64,000 nt of DNA, from NCBI GenBank assembly GCA_013791855.1, contig VMTA01000009.1:35486-99485 (forward strand). The letters are read 5' to 3'. Position 1 is the first letter of the stretch, and every line of letters begins with the position of its first letter. The translations under genes and the position numbers were made by a program. The notes beneath the pieces are model-generated. The model was not told where the DNA came from, ran no database searches, and was given only the letters and a program-made list of their open reading frames with translations. Positions 8,957 to 17,623 of this stretch are shown here, piece by piece. Origin of the DNA: Sideroxydans sp. (GTDB lineage Bacteria > Pseudomonadota > Gammaproteobacteria > Burkholderiales > Gallionellaceae).

Positions 8957-10150
8957 TCAAGCCAGTGCCTTCGCCATGCGCTCCAGTGCTTTTTGCAGGT
9001 TCTCCATCGAAGTCGCGAATGAGAGACGCACGTATCCTTCGCTACCGAAGGCCGAACCCGGCACGACGGCGACACCGGCTTCCGCCAGCAGGTATTCTGA
9101 AAAAGCGATGTCCGTCGCTTCTTTGATGGTGCCTTTACTGTGCAGTGTCGCGATGGCAGCGCGCGCATCGGGGAAGGCATAGAAAGCGCCACCGGCCTTG
9201 ATGCAGCTCAGTCCCGGGATCTTGTTCAGTTCGCTCACCACGAATTCATGCCGCTCGCGGAATGCCTTGAGCATGGGGGTGATACAACCCTGATCACCGT
9301 TCAACGCCGCTTCCGCTGCGACCTGGGAGATCGAGGTCGGGTTGGAGGTACTCTGCGACTGCACGTTCTCCATCGCGGTGATGATGTTCTCCGGGCCGGC
9401 CGCATAGCCGATGCGCCAGCCGGTCATCGCGTAGGCCTTGGACACGCCGTTGAGCACCATGGTGCGCGGATACAGATCGGGACAGGCATTGAGGATGTTG
9501 CAGAATTTCTCGTCCGTCAGCGCAACGTGTTCATACATGTCATCGGTGGCGATGAGGATGTTCGGATGTTTGCGTAGCACCGCGCCCAACGCCTTCAGGT
9601 CTTCCAGCGTGTACACCGCGCCGGAAGGGTTGCTCGGACTGTTGATGACGACCATCTTGGTCTTGCTGGTGATGGCAGCTTCCAGTTGTGCGGGGGTCAT
9701 CTTGAAACCCTGCGCGATGTCGGCCTGCACGATCACCGGCTTTCCCTCGGCAATCAGTACGATGTCTGGATAGGAAACCCAGTATGGCGCGGGGATGATG
9801 ACTTCGTCGCCGGGATCGATGGTTGCCAGCGCGAGGTTGAAGAAACTTTGCTTGCCGCCGCAGGAGACCAGTATCTGTTTTGCGGTGTAGTCCAGATCGT
9901 TGTCGCGCTTGAACTTGACGATCACCGCCTGCTTCAATGATGCAGTGCCGCCGACCGCAGTGTATTTGGTGAAGCCCTTGTTGATCGCCGCGATGGCGGC
10001 GTCCTTGATGTGCTGCGGCGTGTCGAAATCAGGCTCGCCGGTACCCAGTCCGATGATGTCTTTTCCTTCTGCTTTCAGTTTTGCTGCACGGGCGGTTACT
10101 GCAAGGGTGGGGGAGGGCTTGATAGCTTGAACGCGCGTTGAGAGAGGCAC
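8957..10150 (-). CDS. aspC: Aspartate aminotransferase (class I, PLP-dependent)
   Basis: This enzyme transfers the amino group between aspartate and 2-oxoglutarate. The fold-type I hallmarks are present: the NSPSNPSG substrate loop, the SKAYAMTGWRIGY motif with the PLP-binding lysine at residue 238, and the C-terminal arginine region YVRLSFATS. The open frame begins at a TTG at 10174, but GTG at 10150 is preceded by AAGGA at proper distance and gives 397 residues with the family-typical opening LSTRVQAIKPSPTLAVTARAA. A consensus -10 box lies just upstream. The same fold can act as a prephenate or other aminotransferase; the aspartate call rests on the family pattern. Confidence 0.9.
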   Translation of the reverse strand: MPLSTRVQAIKPSPTLAVTARAAKLKAEGKDIIGLGTGEPDFDTPQHIKDAAIAAINKGFTKYTAVGGTASLKQAVIVKFKRDNDLDYTAKQILVSCGGKQSFFNLALATIDPGDEVIIPAPYWVSYPDIVLIAEGKPVIVQADIAQGFKMTPAQLEAAITSKTKMVVINSPSNPSGAVYTLEDLKALGAVLRKHPNILIATDDMYEHVALTDEKFCNILNACPDLYPRTMVLNGVSKAYAMTGWRIGYAAGPENIITAMENVQSQSTSNPTSISQVAAEAALNGDQGCITPMLKAFRERHEFVVSELNKIPGLSCIKAGGAFYAFPDARAAIATLHSKGTIKEATDIAFSEYLLAEAGVAVVPGSAFGSEGYVRLSFATSMENLQKALERMAKALA

Positions 10151-10182
10151 GATGTTTCCTTGGGGGTTGGTCAATGGCGAGA

Positions 10183-10211
10183 ATTATACGCGCGCCGATT
10201 CGGGCGGTGTA
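10183..10211 (-). promoter_or_regulatory. Promoter of the aspartate aminotransferase gene
   Basis: On the minus strand a perfect TATAAT (10188-10183) lies 17 bases after a weak -35 box TACACC (10211-10206). The predicted RNA would start near 10176, ahead of the GTG start at 10150 and its ribosome binding site. Confidence 0.6.
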
Positions 10212-10223
10212 TGACTTGGGGAC

Positions 10224-12551
10224 TTAATTTTCAGGGACTGGCGACCAGTAACGACGGTGGCTATGGCGATAGGCATCCAGCTTGATTCCGGACGTATCCA
10301 GATCGATGGTGATCGCGCCATCGCGGTCTGAACGCAGGATATGACTGCCTTGTTCCATGTAGCGGCGGATGACCTCTGGGTGCGGATGGTGGAAACGATT
10401 GCGGTAGCCAGCGGTGAAGATAACGTGCTGAGGGTCTACGGCTGCCACGAAGGCCGGGCTGGATGAGCTTCTGCTGCCATGATGCGGGGCGACCAGCAGG
10501 TCGGCTGGCAGCTTGTCCGGGTGTAGTTGTAACAATCTCGCCTCGGATGCCGTCTCGATATCTGCGGTGAGCAGGATATGACGTTCGCCCACGCTGATGC
10601 GCAACACGCAGCTTTGCTCGTTATCGTGTCGTTTGGCGGTAGCCGTTGCGGGCGGGTGCAGCACCTCGAAATTCACACCGTCCCAATCCCACTGCATGCC
10701 GTCCCGACAAGAACGGGTATTTGGCTTGCCTGCCAGCCGACTGTCATCCGCATCCATTGAAGTCAATATGAGGTCGGTCGGTATGGCTTGCAACAACGAG
10801 TCCGTGCCGCCGATATGGTCGATATCGCCATGGCTCAATATCAGGGTATCCAGACTATCCACACCCGATCCTCGCAGGGCGGGCACCAGAATGCGGTTGC
10901 CGCTGTCCGCATCGCCCGCATAGTCGGGGCCGGTGTCGAACAACAGGGCATGATGCTGCGTCTGCACGGCGACAGCCAATCCTTGTCCGACATCGAATAC
11001 CCGGATGCGTGCCGAATCGTGGGCGGGTGTCGCCGGCCGGATGAGGAACATGGGCAACAACAGGATGACGCCGAATGCGCGTAGCGGGAATCCGCGCGGC
11101 GCCAGTATCCAGAGTGCACCCAATGCCCCCGATGCGATCGACCATGCCGGAGGCGCATGTTGTACCCATACGCTCACGGGCAGATCATCCAGCAGGCGTA
11201 ACAAGGTCATGCAGAACGCGAGCACATGGTGGGCAATATGAAGTGTCCATGAAAAACCCGGCAGGGCGCCGAGCAGGGTGAGCGGTACCACCAGCAGACT
11301 GACCAGCGGGATGGCGAAGGCGTTCGCCAGCGGCGAGACCAGCGAGAGTTGCTGGAACAGGGCGAGCAATGGCGGGATCAGACCGATGCTCATCGCCCAT
11401 TGCACCTTGCCATATTCCACCAGCCAATGCGGCCTGCCGAGCCGGTTGGCGGAGACGTAGAAGATCAGCGCGACCGCGCCGAACGAAAGCCAGAAACCGG
11501 GTGCCAATACTGCCCAAGGGTCGAGTGACAGCACGACCAGCAACGCGGCAGCCAGCATCTGGCTGGGCGCGACATTGCGTGACATAAGCAGCATGCCGGC
11601 AAACGTGGACAACATATAGAAGGTGCGTTGGGCGGGGATCTCGAAGCCGGAGATCAGACTGTATGCCAGCGCTACCGTGACACCGGCCAGTGCTGCCGCC
11701 TTGCGCGCGGGCAGCCGCAACGTCAACCGAGTGTTGCGACGCCATAACCAGTAGGTCAGTCCGAAGAACATGCCGGCCAGCATGGTGATGTGCAGACCGG
11801 AGATGGACATCAGATGATTGACGCCGGTGCGCGTGAACAAGCGCCACTCGTCCTGCGAGATGCTGGCTTGGTCGCCGATGGCGAGCGCCACCAGTATCCC
11901 GGCATACGGTGCATCCGGCAAAGTCTCGTGGAAGCGTTCGCGCAACGTTTCGCGAAACTTTTCTATAAGGTAAGCCGGTCTGAAGACGGTGGCATCCAGT
12001 CTCTGCGGCGCAATTTTGTTATAGACATAGCCGGTGGCGCGGATGTTGCGTTCCAGTGCCCAGGCTTCGAAATCAGAGGTGTGGGGATTGCGTGTCGAAT
12101 GGGGACGCTTCAAGCGCACGGTGAAACGCCAGCGTTCCCCGGCGTGGATATCAATGGCAGGCTGGTCAGCGGTGCGGTAGGTCGATAGCAGGATACGGTG
12201 CGGGACTGTGGCGCCATCGGTCTCTGTGGTTTCCACGTCGAATGCGAAACGCAGGCCGCGCTCATGCACGCGCGGCATCTCGGCCACCACACCGGTCAGC
12301 GAGATATTGCGTCCCTGCCACTCGTCCGGCAGGCTGTCGGCAAGATGGGTTTGTGCGATGAATGCGGCATGGCAGAAGCCGAGCAGGGCGGCGCAACACA
12401 GCAACAGTGCATGTCGCAACAGAGGCGGCAGCGTGCGCGGCAACAGCAGGCACAGCAGTGCCAGTGGCCAGTAGAACGGCAGCGTCGGCAGCGCCTCCAT
12501 CTGTTGCAGGAACCAGACACCGAACGCGAAGCTGAGTGCAAAGGAAACCAT
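10224..12551 (-). CDS. comEC: ComEC/Rec2 DNA-uptake channel
   Basis: This 775-residue protein moves single-stranded DNA across the inner membrane during natural transformation. The order is N-terminal membrane spans with an OB-like soluble domain (about 90-170), the multi-span competence domain (about 215-480, with GVNHLMSISGLHITMLAG) and a C-terminal metallo-beta-lactamase domain that begins RIRVFDVGQGLAVAV. The metal-ligand motif SHGDIDHIGG and the later HHGSRSSSS are intact, so the C-terminal nuclease-like domain could be active. Length matches the proteobacterial family. It is co-directional with the aminotransferase gene downstream but separated by that gene's promoter. Type IV pilus genes for uptake occur elsewhere in the window (pilW, pilU). 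Confidence 0.94.
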   Translation of the reverse strand: MVSFALSFAFGVWFLQQMEALPTLPFYWPLALLCLLLPRTLPPLLRHALLLCCAALLGFCHAAFIAQTHLADSLPDEWQGRNISLTGVVAEMPRVHERGLRFAFDVETTETDGATVPHRILLSTYRTADQPAIDIHAGERWRFTVRLKRPHSTRNPHTSDFEAWALERNIRATGYVYNKIAPQRLDATVFRPAYLIEKFRETLRERFHETLPDAPYAGILVALAIGDQASISQDEWRLFTRTGVNHLMSISGLHITMLAGMFFGLTYWLWRRNTRLTLRLPARKAAALAGVTVALAYSLISGFEIPAQRTFYMLSTFAGMLLMSRNVAPSQMLAAALLVVLSLDPWAVLAPGFWLSFGAVALIFYVSANRLGRPHWLVEYGKVQWAMSIGLIPPLLALFQQLSLVSPLANAFAIPLVSLLVVPLTLLGALPGFSWTLHIAHHVLAFCMTLLRLLDDLPVSVWVQHAPPAWSIASGALGALWILAPRGFPLRAFGVILLLPMFLIRPATPAHDSARIRVFDVGQGLAVAVQTQHHALLFDTGPDYAGDADSGNRILVPALRGSGVDSLDTLILSHGDIDHIGGTDSLLQAIPTDLILTSMDADDSRLAGKPNTRSCRDGMQWDWDGVNFEVLHPPATATAKRHDNEQSCVLRISVGERHILLTADIETASEARLLQLHPDKLPADLLVAPHHGSRSSSSPAFVAAVDPQHVIFTAGYRNRFHHPHPEVIRRYMEQGSHILRSDRDGAITIDLDTSGIKLDAYRHSHRRYWSPVPEN

Positions 12552-12584
12552 ACAGCTAGCCTAACCGAGCATTAGAATCCCGTC

Positions 12585-13127
12585 ATGCGCAAATTCTTTC
12601 GAGACAGACTGCCGGGGCGTGACGGGGTGTTGCAGAACCGCTGGCTGAAGCCGGTCCGGCACTGGCTGCATCACCCGAACCTCTGGCATTTGAATCGCCA
12701 TTCGGTGGCGGGTGGCGTGGCGCTCGGCCTGTTCTGCGGCCTGATCCCCGGACCGTTCCAGATGCCGACCGCAGCGTTGCTGGCGATGTGGTTGCGCGTC
12801 AATCTGCCGGTGGCGCTGGCAGCGACCCTGTACACCAACCCCTTCACCATCGTTCCGCTCTATCTGTTGGCTCACCGTATCGGCTTGCTGGTTTCGGGCG
12901 CTTCGGCACAGGGACCGGCCGCAGACTTTCCGGAACTGAGCTGGCAAGACGGATTCGAGCTGATGTGGCAGTGGCTGCTGACCTTGGGCGAGCCATTGCT
13001 GATTGGCTTGCCTATCCTCGCAACAGTTCTGGCGGTCAGCGGGTATTTTGTCGTGCGTTTTGCCTGGCGGCTGGCCGTGCAATTGAAATGGCGGCAGCGT
13101 GCAAAACGCCGCGCTGCGGGGCATTGA
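12585..13127 (+). CDS. DUF2062 family membrane protein
   Basis: The 180-residue protein shows the DUF2062 pattern: a basic N-terminus, HRHSVAGGVALGLFCGLIPGPFQM, then TLYTNPFTIVPLYLLAHRIG, with three or four hydrophobic segments. Family members are small inner-membrane proteins of unknown function. It is divergent from comEC with a 33-base gap that must hold both promoters. The C-terminal tail is short and very basic (KWRQRAKRRAAGH), predicting a cytoplasmic end. Confidence 0.88.
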   Translation: MRKFFRDRLPGRDGVLQNRWLKPVRHWLHHPNLWHLNRHSVAGGVALGLFCGLIPGPFQMPTAALLAMWLRVNLPVALAATLYTNPFTIVPLYLLAHRIGLLVSGASAQGPAADFPELSWQDGFELMWQWLLTLGEPLLIGLPILATVLAVSGYFVVRFAWRLAVQLKWRQRAKRRAAGH

Positions 13128-13282
13128 GACTCGATCAGGTTCGGTGTTCCTGCGGGCATCCCTAAAACCCACCGTGGCGTATGGAATAGGTGCCGTCTCT
13201 ATATATATAGGCCTTTTGGCATATTGTGGTCATCTGTCTCGGGTGTTATACCTCGTGCCATCTGAATCGGGGCGGGACAGTG

Positions 13283-14605
13283 ATGACAGCAACGTGGCAA
13301 GGCTTGGATGGCGGTACTTCGGAAGCATTGTTCCGAACGATGATGCATGCCGCCCCGCTGCCGATGTTCGTCATATCGGAAGGGCGCTGCGTCTACGGCA
13401 ATGAAAGGTTCACCAAGATGCGCGGTTGCGCGGAAGGTGTATGCGCCTTGTGCGGACTGGGAAAGTTGCTGGATGAAGCCAATAGCCAATTGCTTTCCCA
13501 AGCGATAGCGAATCTGAAAAATGGCGAGGCGGCGCGCGTGCCGCTGCATCTGCGTCGCGAGGATGGACAATTCACCGCGATCGACCTGTCCATGAGCGGG
13601 ATGGAGATGGACGGCAAGATGTTCGTGCTGGCCATCGTCAACGAAAAGACCGAGAAGGAGCGGCTGCGACGCCTGCTGGATCGGCTGGCCTTCCATGATT
13701 CGCTGACCGAACTCCCCAATCGCGTCCTGCTGTTCGATCGCATCAATCAATCACTGTCCCGCTCCATGCGGGAGCATGAGGATTTTGCGGTAGGGGTATT
13801 GGACCTTGATGGATTCAAACCGATCAACGACACGCTGGGGCATGCCGCAGGTGATCTCCTGCTGAAGGAAATATCGCGGCGTCTGCGCCATAGTGTGCGC
13901 AACGTGGATACCGTCGCACGCCTTGGCGGTGACGAGTTCGCCCTGATCCTGCAAGGTGTCAGTTCTGTCGAAGAAGCGGATTTCGTACTGAACAAGATCA
14001 TTCTGGAAGTGGCGCGTCCTTACCATCTGGATGGGACCAAGATGGCTGTGACCGCCAGTATCGGCATCGCTTTCAGTCCCCGGGATGGTGCCTCCATCCA
14101 TGAGTTGCTGGGTCGTGCCGATTACGCTATGTATCTGGCCAAGAATGCGGGCGGAGCCTGTTATCGCATCAGCAATGGCGAGATTGCGCCGATCTCATCG
14201 CGCCATCAACTTGAGCCGCTGATCGATGTCGTCAAGCTGGGCTTTGAGATCATCGACGAGCAGCACGAGGAGATCGCGGCCAGTATTCGCGCGATATTGC
14301 AGGGGATTTCCGGGAACGAGTCGAAAGACGAGATAAAACATCGGGCCAAACATCTGCAACTGCTCACGCAGACGCACTTTACTACCGAGGAAGACTACAT
14401 GCTGCGCTATGCGCCGGACGGACAGGAGATGCACCGTTCCGAACATGCCGACTTGCTGCACAGCCTGCAAGGCTTGCAGGAGAATCATGACCAGCACGGT
14501 TTCACCGTATTGGCACATTCATTCAAAGAGTGGCTATTGCCGCACATCGAAACCCAAGATGCCGGGCTGGTCGAACAGCTCAGGGCTGCCGGGATCACCG
14601 CCTAG
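13283..14605 (+). CDS. PAS-GGDEF diguanylate cyclase with C-terminal hemerythrin domain
   Basis: The 440-residue protein has a PAS-like sensor (about 10-125), a GGDEF domain (about 130-300) with intact GGDEF at 215-219 and an RNVD product-inhibition site at 206-209, and a bacteriohemerythrin domain (about 315-435). The hemerythrin part retains the full di-iron set at the expected spacing: H328, H365, E369, H384, H388, H421 and D426. It should make c-di-GMP from GTP under control of oxygen or iron redox state at the di-iron site. ATG at 13283 is chosen; a frame upstream to 13226 lacks family similarity. It stands alone and converges on lolD with 5 bases between stops. Known hemerythrin cyclases in Vibrio have the domain at the N-terminus, so this order is different. 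Confidence 0.92.
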   Translation: MTATWQGLDGGTSEALFRTMMHAAPLPMFVISEGRCVYGNERFTKMRGCAEGVCALCGLGKLLDEANSQLLSQAIANLKNGEAARVPLHLRREDGQFTAIDLSMSGMEMDGKMFVLAIVNEKTEKERLRRLLDRLAFHDSLTELPNRVLLFDRINQSLSRSMREHEDFAVGVLDLDGFKPINDTLGHAAGDLLLKEISRRLRHSVRNVDTVARLGGDEFALILQGVSSVEEADFVLNKIILEVARPYHLDGTKMAVTASIGIAFSPRDGASIHELLGRADYAMYLAKNAGGACYRISNGEIAPISSRHQLEPLIDVVKLGFEIIDEQHEEIAASIRAILQGISGNESKDEIKHRAKHLQLLTQTHFTTEEDYMLRYAPDGQEMHRSEHADLLHSLQGLQENHDQHGFTVLAHSFKEWLLPHIETQDAGLVEQLRAAGITA

Positions 14606-14610
14606 GTATT

Positions 14611-15303
14611 TCATTCGGACGTCAATACGCCGTCCACCAGCCGCAAGTTCCGCTGCATCCTGCCGGCCAGTTCCAGATCGTGGGTCACGATGATGAAACT
14701 GGTCTGCAATTGCGCATTCAGTTCCTGCATCAGTTTGAACAAGGCGTATGCGCTGCTGCGATCCAGATTTCCGGTGGGCTCGTCGGCCAGCACGCAGGCA
14801 GGGCGGGTGACCAGTGCACGGGCCACGGCGACGCGCTGACGTTCGCCGCCGGAAAGTTCGGTGGGCAGATGGCGCAGACGGTGTGCCAGTCCCACTTGCT
14901 CCAGCATGGCTATCGCCTGCGGATGTGCTTCTGCGGGTTTCATGCCGCGTATCAGCAGCGGCATGGCGACATTCTCCACGGCCGTGAACTCCGGCAGCAG
15001 ATGGTGGAACTGGTAGATGAAACCCAGCGAATGGTTGCGCAGTTCACCGCGCTGGCTCTCGTTCATCTTCGCGACATCCTGCCCCAGGATGCTGACACTG
15101 CCGCCACTGATGCTGTCCAGCCCGCCCAACAGGTGCAGCAATGTACTCTTGCCGGAACCCGAAGCGCCGACGATGGCGAGGCTCTCGCCGCGTGCCAGAT
15201 CGAGGTTCACACCGTTCAGCACGCTGACGCTGAGGTCGCCTTGCGCGTAGATCTTTTGCAGATCACGGCAGGTGATGACCATTTCCGAATCCTGTTTACT
15301 CAT
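14611..15303 (-). CDS. lolD: Lipoprotein-releasing ABC transporter ATPase LolD
   Basis: The 230-residue ATPase powers release of outer-membrane lipoproteins from the inner membrane to LolA. Walker A is GASGSGKST, the signature [15 protein letters not shown], and Walker [13 protein letters not shown]. The LolD/MacB-type segment after the Q-loop ([20 protein letters not shown]) is present. It overlaps the end of lolC by 8 bases. Confidence 0.95.
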   Translation of the reverse strand: MSKQDSEMVITCRDLQKIYAQGDLSVSVLNGVNLDLARGESLAIVGASGSGKSTLLHLLGGLDSISGGSVSILGQDVAKMNESQRGELRNHSLGFIYQFHHLLPEFTAVENVAMPLLIRGMKPAEAHPQAIAMLEQVGLAHRLRHLPTELSGGERQRVAVARALVTRPACVLADEPTGNLDRSSAYALFKLMQELNAQLQTSFIIVTHDLELAGRMQRNLRLVDGVLTSE

Positions 15304-16537
15304 AGCGCAATGCCTCCGCCGGTTGCACCTTGGAAGCGCGCCAGCTTGGATACAGTGTGGCGAGCACGCTGATCAGGAACGACATGCCGGCGACGATCAG
15401 CACATCGGCCTGGCGCAGATCGGAAGGCAGCTCGCTGATGTAATAGAACTCCTTGGCCAGGAACTGCACGCCGAACAGGTTCTCGATGAAAGGTACGAGG
15501 GTGCTGATGTTGAGCGCCAGCACTACGCCGCCGATCACGCCTATGGTCAGGCCGATGAGTCCGATCAGCACGCCCTGTACCATGAAGATCAGCATGATGC
15601 TGCGGGGCGAGGCACCCAGTGTGCGCAGGATGGCGATGTCGGCCTGCTTGTCGGTGACGGCCATCACCAGCGTGGAGACGATGTTGAAAGCGGCGACCAG
15701 CACGATCAGCGACAGGATGATGAACATCATCTTCTTCTCCATCGCCACCACGGCGAAATAGCTGGCGTTCTGTCGTGTCCAGTCGGTGGTCCACAGGTCG
15801 ACCGGAATCTTTGCTTCCAGCGTACGGGCGATCTGCGGGGCCTGGTCGAGGTCGTCGACGCTGCCGCTGATGCCGCTCACTGATTCCCCCATGCGGTACA
15901 GCTTCTGCGCGTCGTGCAGATGAACCAGAGCCAGCGCATTGTCGTAAGGTGACATGCCGATCTCGAAGATACCGCTCACTTTGAATTGCTTCAGTCGTGG
16001 CAGCATGCCGGCCGGCGTGAACTGACCTTGCGGCGTGATCAACAGCAGCGGGTCGCCGACGCTTGCGCCCAGGGATCTTGCCAGATCGACGCCGAGTACG
16101 ATGTTGTATTCGCCCGGCTGCAGGCTATCCAGCGTGCCGTGCTTCATTTTGTCGCCGAGCGCGATCAGCGCCTGTTCGGCGGCGGGCAGGATGCCGCGCA
16201 CCATCACGCCCTGCACGCGCTCCCCCTGCGACAGCATGCCCTGACCGGTGGCATAGGGTGCGGCGGCGCGCACGCCGGGATGTGTAGTGACGGTATCCAG
16301 CGTGCGCTGCCAATCCGCTATGCCTTCACTGCCGATCACTTGCAGGTGAGGGGTGATGCCGAGGATGCGCGCGCGTATCTCTTTCTGGAAGCCGTTCATC
16401 ACCGACAGCACCACGATCAGGGCCATCACGCCCAAGCCGATGCCCAGCATGGAGATCAGCGAGATGAAAGAGATGAAGTGGTTGCGGCGCTTGGCGCGTG
16501 TGTAGCGCAGACCGACGAAAAGTTCAAAGGGTTGCAA
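15296..16537 (-). CDS. lolC: Lipoprotein-releasing permease LolC/LolE
   Basis: This is the membrane subunit partner of LolD. One N-terminal span (about 22-48, [23 protein letters not shown]), a large periplasmic domain (about 50-265) and three C-terminal spans with the FtsX-like segment match LolC/LolE. The open frame runs far upstream to 16876, across the divergent gene, so the true start must be internal: TTG at 16537 with GGGA upstream gives 413 residues and the typical opening [18 protein letters not shown]. Only one permease gene accompanies lolD, so the complex may be a LolF-like homodimer unless another copy exists elsewhere. Confidence 0.93.
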   Translation of the reverse strand: MQPFELFVGLRYTRAKRRNHFISFISLISMLGIGLGVMALIVVLSVMNGFQKEIRARILGITPHLQVIGSEGIADWQRTLDTVTTHPGVRAAAPYATGQGMLSQGERVQGVMVRGILPAAEQALIALGDKMKHGTLDSLQPGEYNIVLGVDLARSLGASVGDPLLLITPQGQFTPAGMLPRLKQFKVSGIFEIGMSPYDNALALVHLHDAQKLYRMGESVSGISGSVDDLDQAPQIARTLEAKIPVDLWTTDWTRQNASYFAVVAMEKKMMFIILSLIVLVAAFNIVSTLVMAVTDKQADIAILRTLGASPRSIMLIFMVQGVLIGLIGLTIGVIGGVVLALNISTLVPFIENLFGVQFLAKEFYYISELPSDLRQADVLIVAGMSFLISVLATLYPSWRASKVQPAEALRYE

Positions 16538-16609
16538 GGCGATTCCCGTGTTTTTTACGGGCGTTAGTGTGCCACAAGGCGCAAGCTGGCGAGTGCTAAA
16601 CTCGCGGCC

Positions 16610-17593
16610 ATGGAACATCTTCATCTCATCATCCCCGACCTCATCCTGGCGCGCGAGATCGCGCCCGCTACGCAAGCAGAACTCGCCTTGCTCGAGAAGA
16701 TGCTGGCGCGTGCCGTGCATGCAAAGCTGCCGGCAAGCGCGACCGAAGCACGCTTGTGCGAGCTGTTCGGTGTTGCCAGTGCCGCGCCTTTGCGTGCTGC
16801 GGGAGACGGTCTGGAAGTGGCTGGTTTCGAGTGGATGTGTGCCGATCCGGTCGAACTGCAACGGCAGCCTGCACAAGTGATGGTGCGGCCGGATGTGGTC
16901 TGCACGGCCGAAGAGGCGTTCGCATTTTGCGAACTATTGAATGCGCATTTTGCATCGGACGGCATCAGTTTCCACGCGCCGCACCCGCAGCGCTGGTATC
17001 TGCGGGTGGCCGAAGTCGGTGACGTGACGATGCCCTCTCTGGGCAGTGCCGCCTGGGGAGACGCGCGCGAGATGATGCCGCAGGGCAGGGATGCCGTGCG
17101 CTGGCGCGCGTTGGGCAATGAGATACAGATGCTGTTGCACGGACACGCCCTGAACCAGAAACGTTTGGCAGCGGGGCTGCCGCCGGTCAGCAGCCTGTGG
17201 CTATGGGGAGGCGGTCGCCCCGCCAAGATAGGCACGACCTTAGACGCGGCAGGCGGTGACGAGCCCTTGGCGATTTTTGCGCGCGCCGCCGGGATACGCC
17301 GCTTCGAAAGTTTGCCAGCCATGCTGGCAAGCGATGCAAAACTGGGTGCCTGGCTGGCGACCGCTCTGCAGGCACCTTTGCGGCAACATGACCTTTACCG
17401 TTGGCGCGAGGAACTGATCGTGATGCAGCGCGATCTGTTGCAAGTCGTCTGGCAGGCATTGCTTGACGGGAAGTTGCGTTCGCTTACACTGGAAGTGCCC
17501 GCTGCAGGGGCTGTGCATCGTTTCGAGATGAAGGCCATCGATCGCTGGAAAGTGTGGCGTCGCCGCCAGCCACTGGTGACCTATTCTGTGTAG
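16610..17593 (+). CDS. RpfE-type / COG4255-like conserved protein
   Basis: The 327-residue soluble protein resembles the uncharacterised betaproteobacterial and xanthomonad family often labelled RpfE-type regulatory protein. Recognisable parts are the N-terminal HLHLIIPDL, a central GNEIQMLLHGHALNQKRLAAGLPPVSSLWLWGGG and the C-terminal YRWREELIVMQRDLL. No enzyme motif is obvious to me. It is divergent from lolC with 72 bases between starts, and 30 bases ahead of the channel gene, with which it may be co-transcribed. The function is unknown; a proposed link with phosphoglycerate mutase-like folds is weak. Confidence 0.75.
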   Translation: MEHLHLIIPDLILAREIAPATQAELALLEKMLARAVHAKLPASATEARLCELFGVASAAPLRAAGDGLEVAGFEWMCADPVELQRQPAQVMVRPDVVCTAEEAFAFCELLNAHFASDGISFHAPHPQRWYLRVAEVGDVTMPSLGSAAWGDAREMMPQGRDAVRWRALGNEIQMLLHGHALNQKRLAAGLPPVSSLWLWGGGRPAKIGTTLDAAGGDEPLAIFARAAGIRRFESLPAMLASDAKLGAWLATALQAPLRQHDLYRWREELIVMQRDLLQVVWQALLDGKLRSLTLEVPAAGAVHRFEMKAIDRWKVWRRRQPLVTYSV

Positions 17594-17623
17594 AATCCTC
17601 GCAAAACCACAAAGGGTGCAAGC

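Noticed and set aside
13196..13212. Alternating TA run before the diguanylate cyclase gene
   Set aside because: It is short and could be part of a promoter -10 region, but no matching -35 box is clear, so it was not listed.
16538..16876. N-terminal extension of the lolC frame
   Set aside because: It overlaps the divergent RpfE-like gene and is unlike LolC; TTG at 16537 gives the family length and opening.
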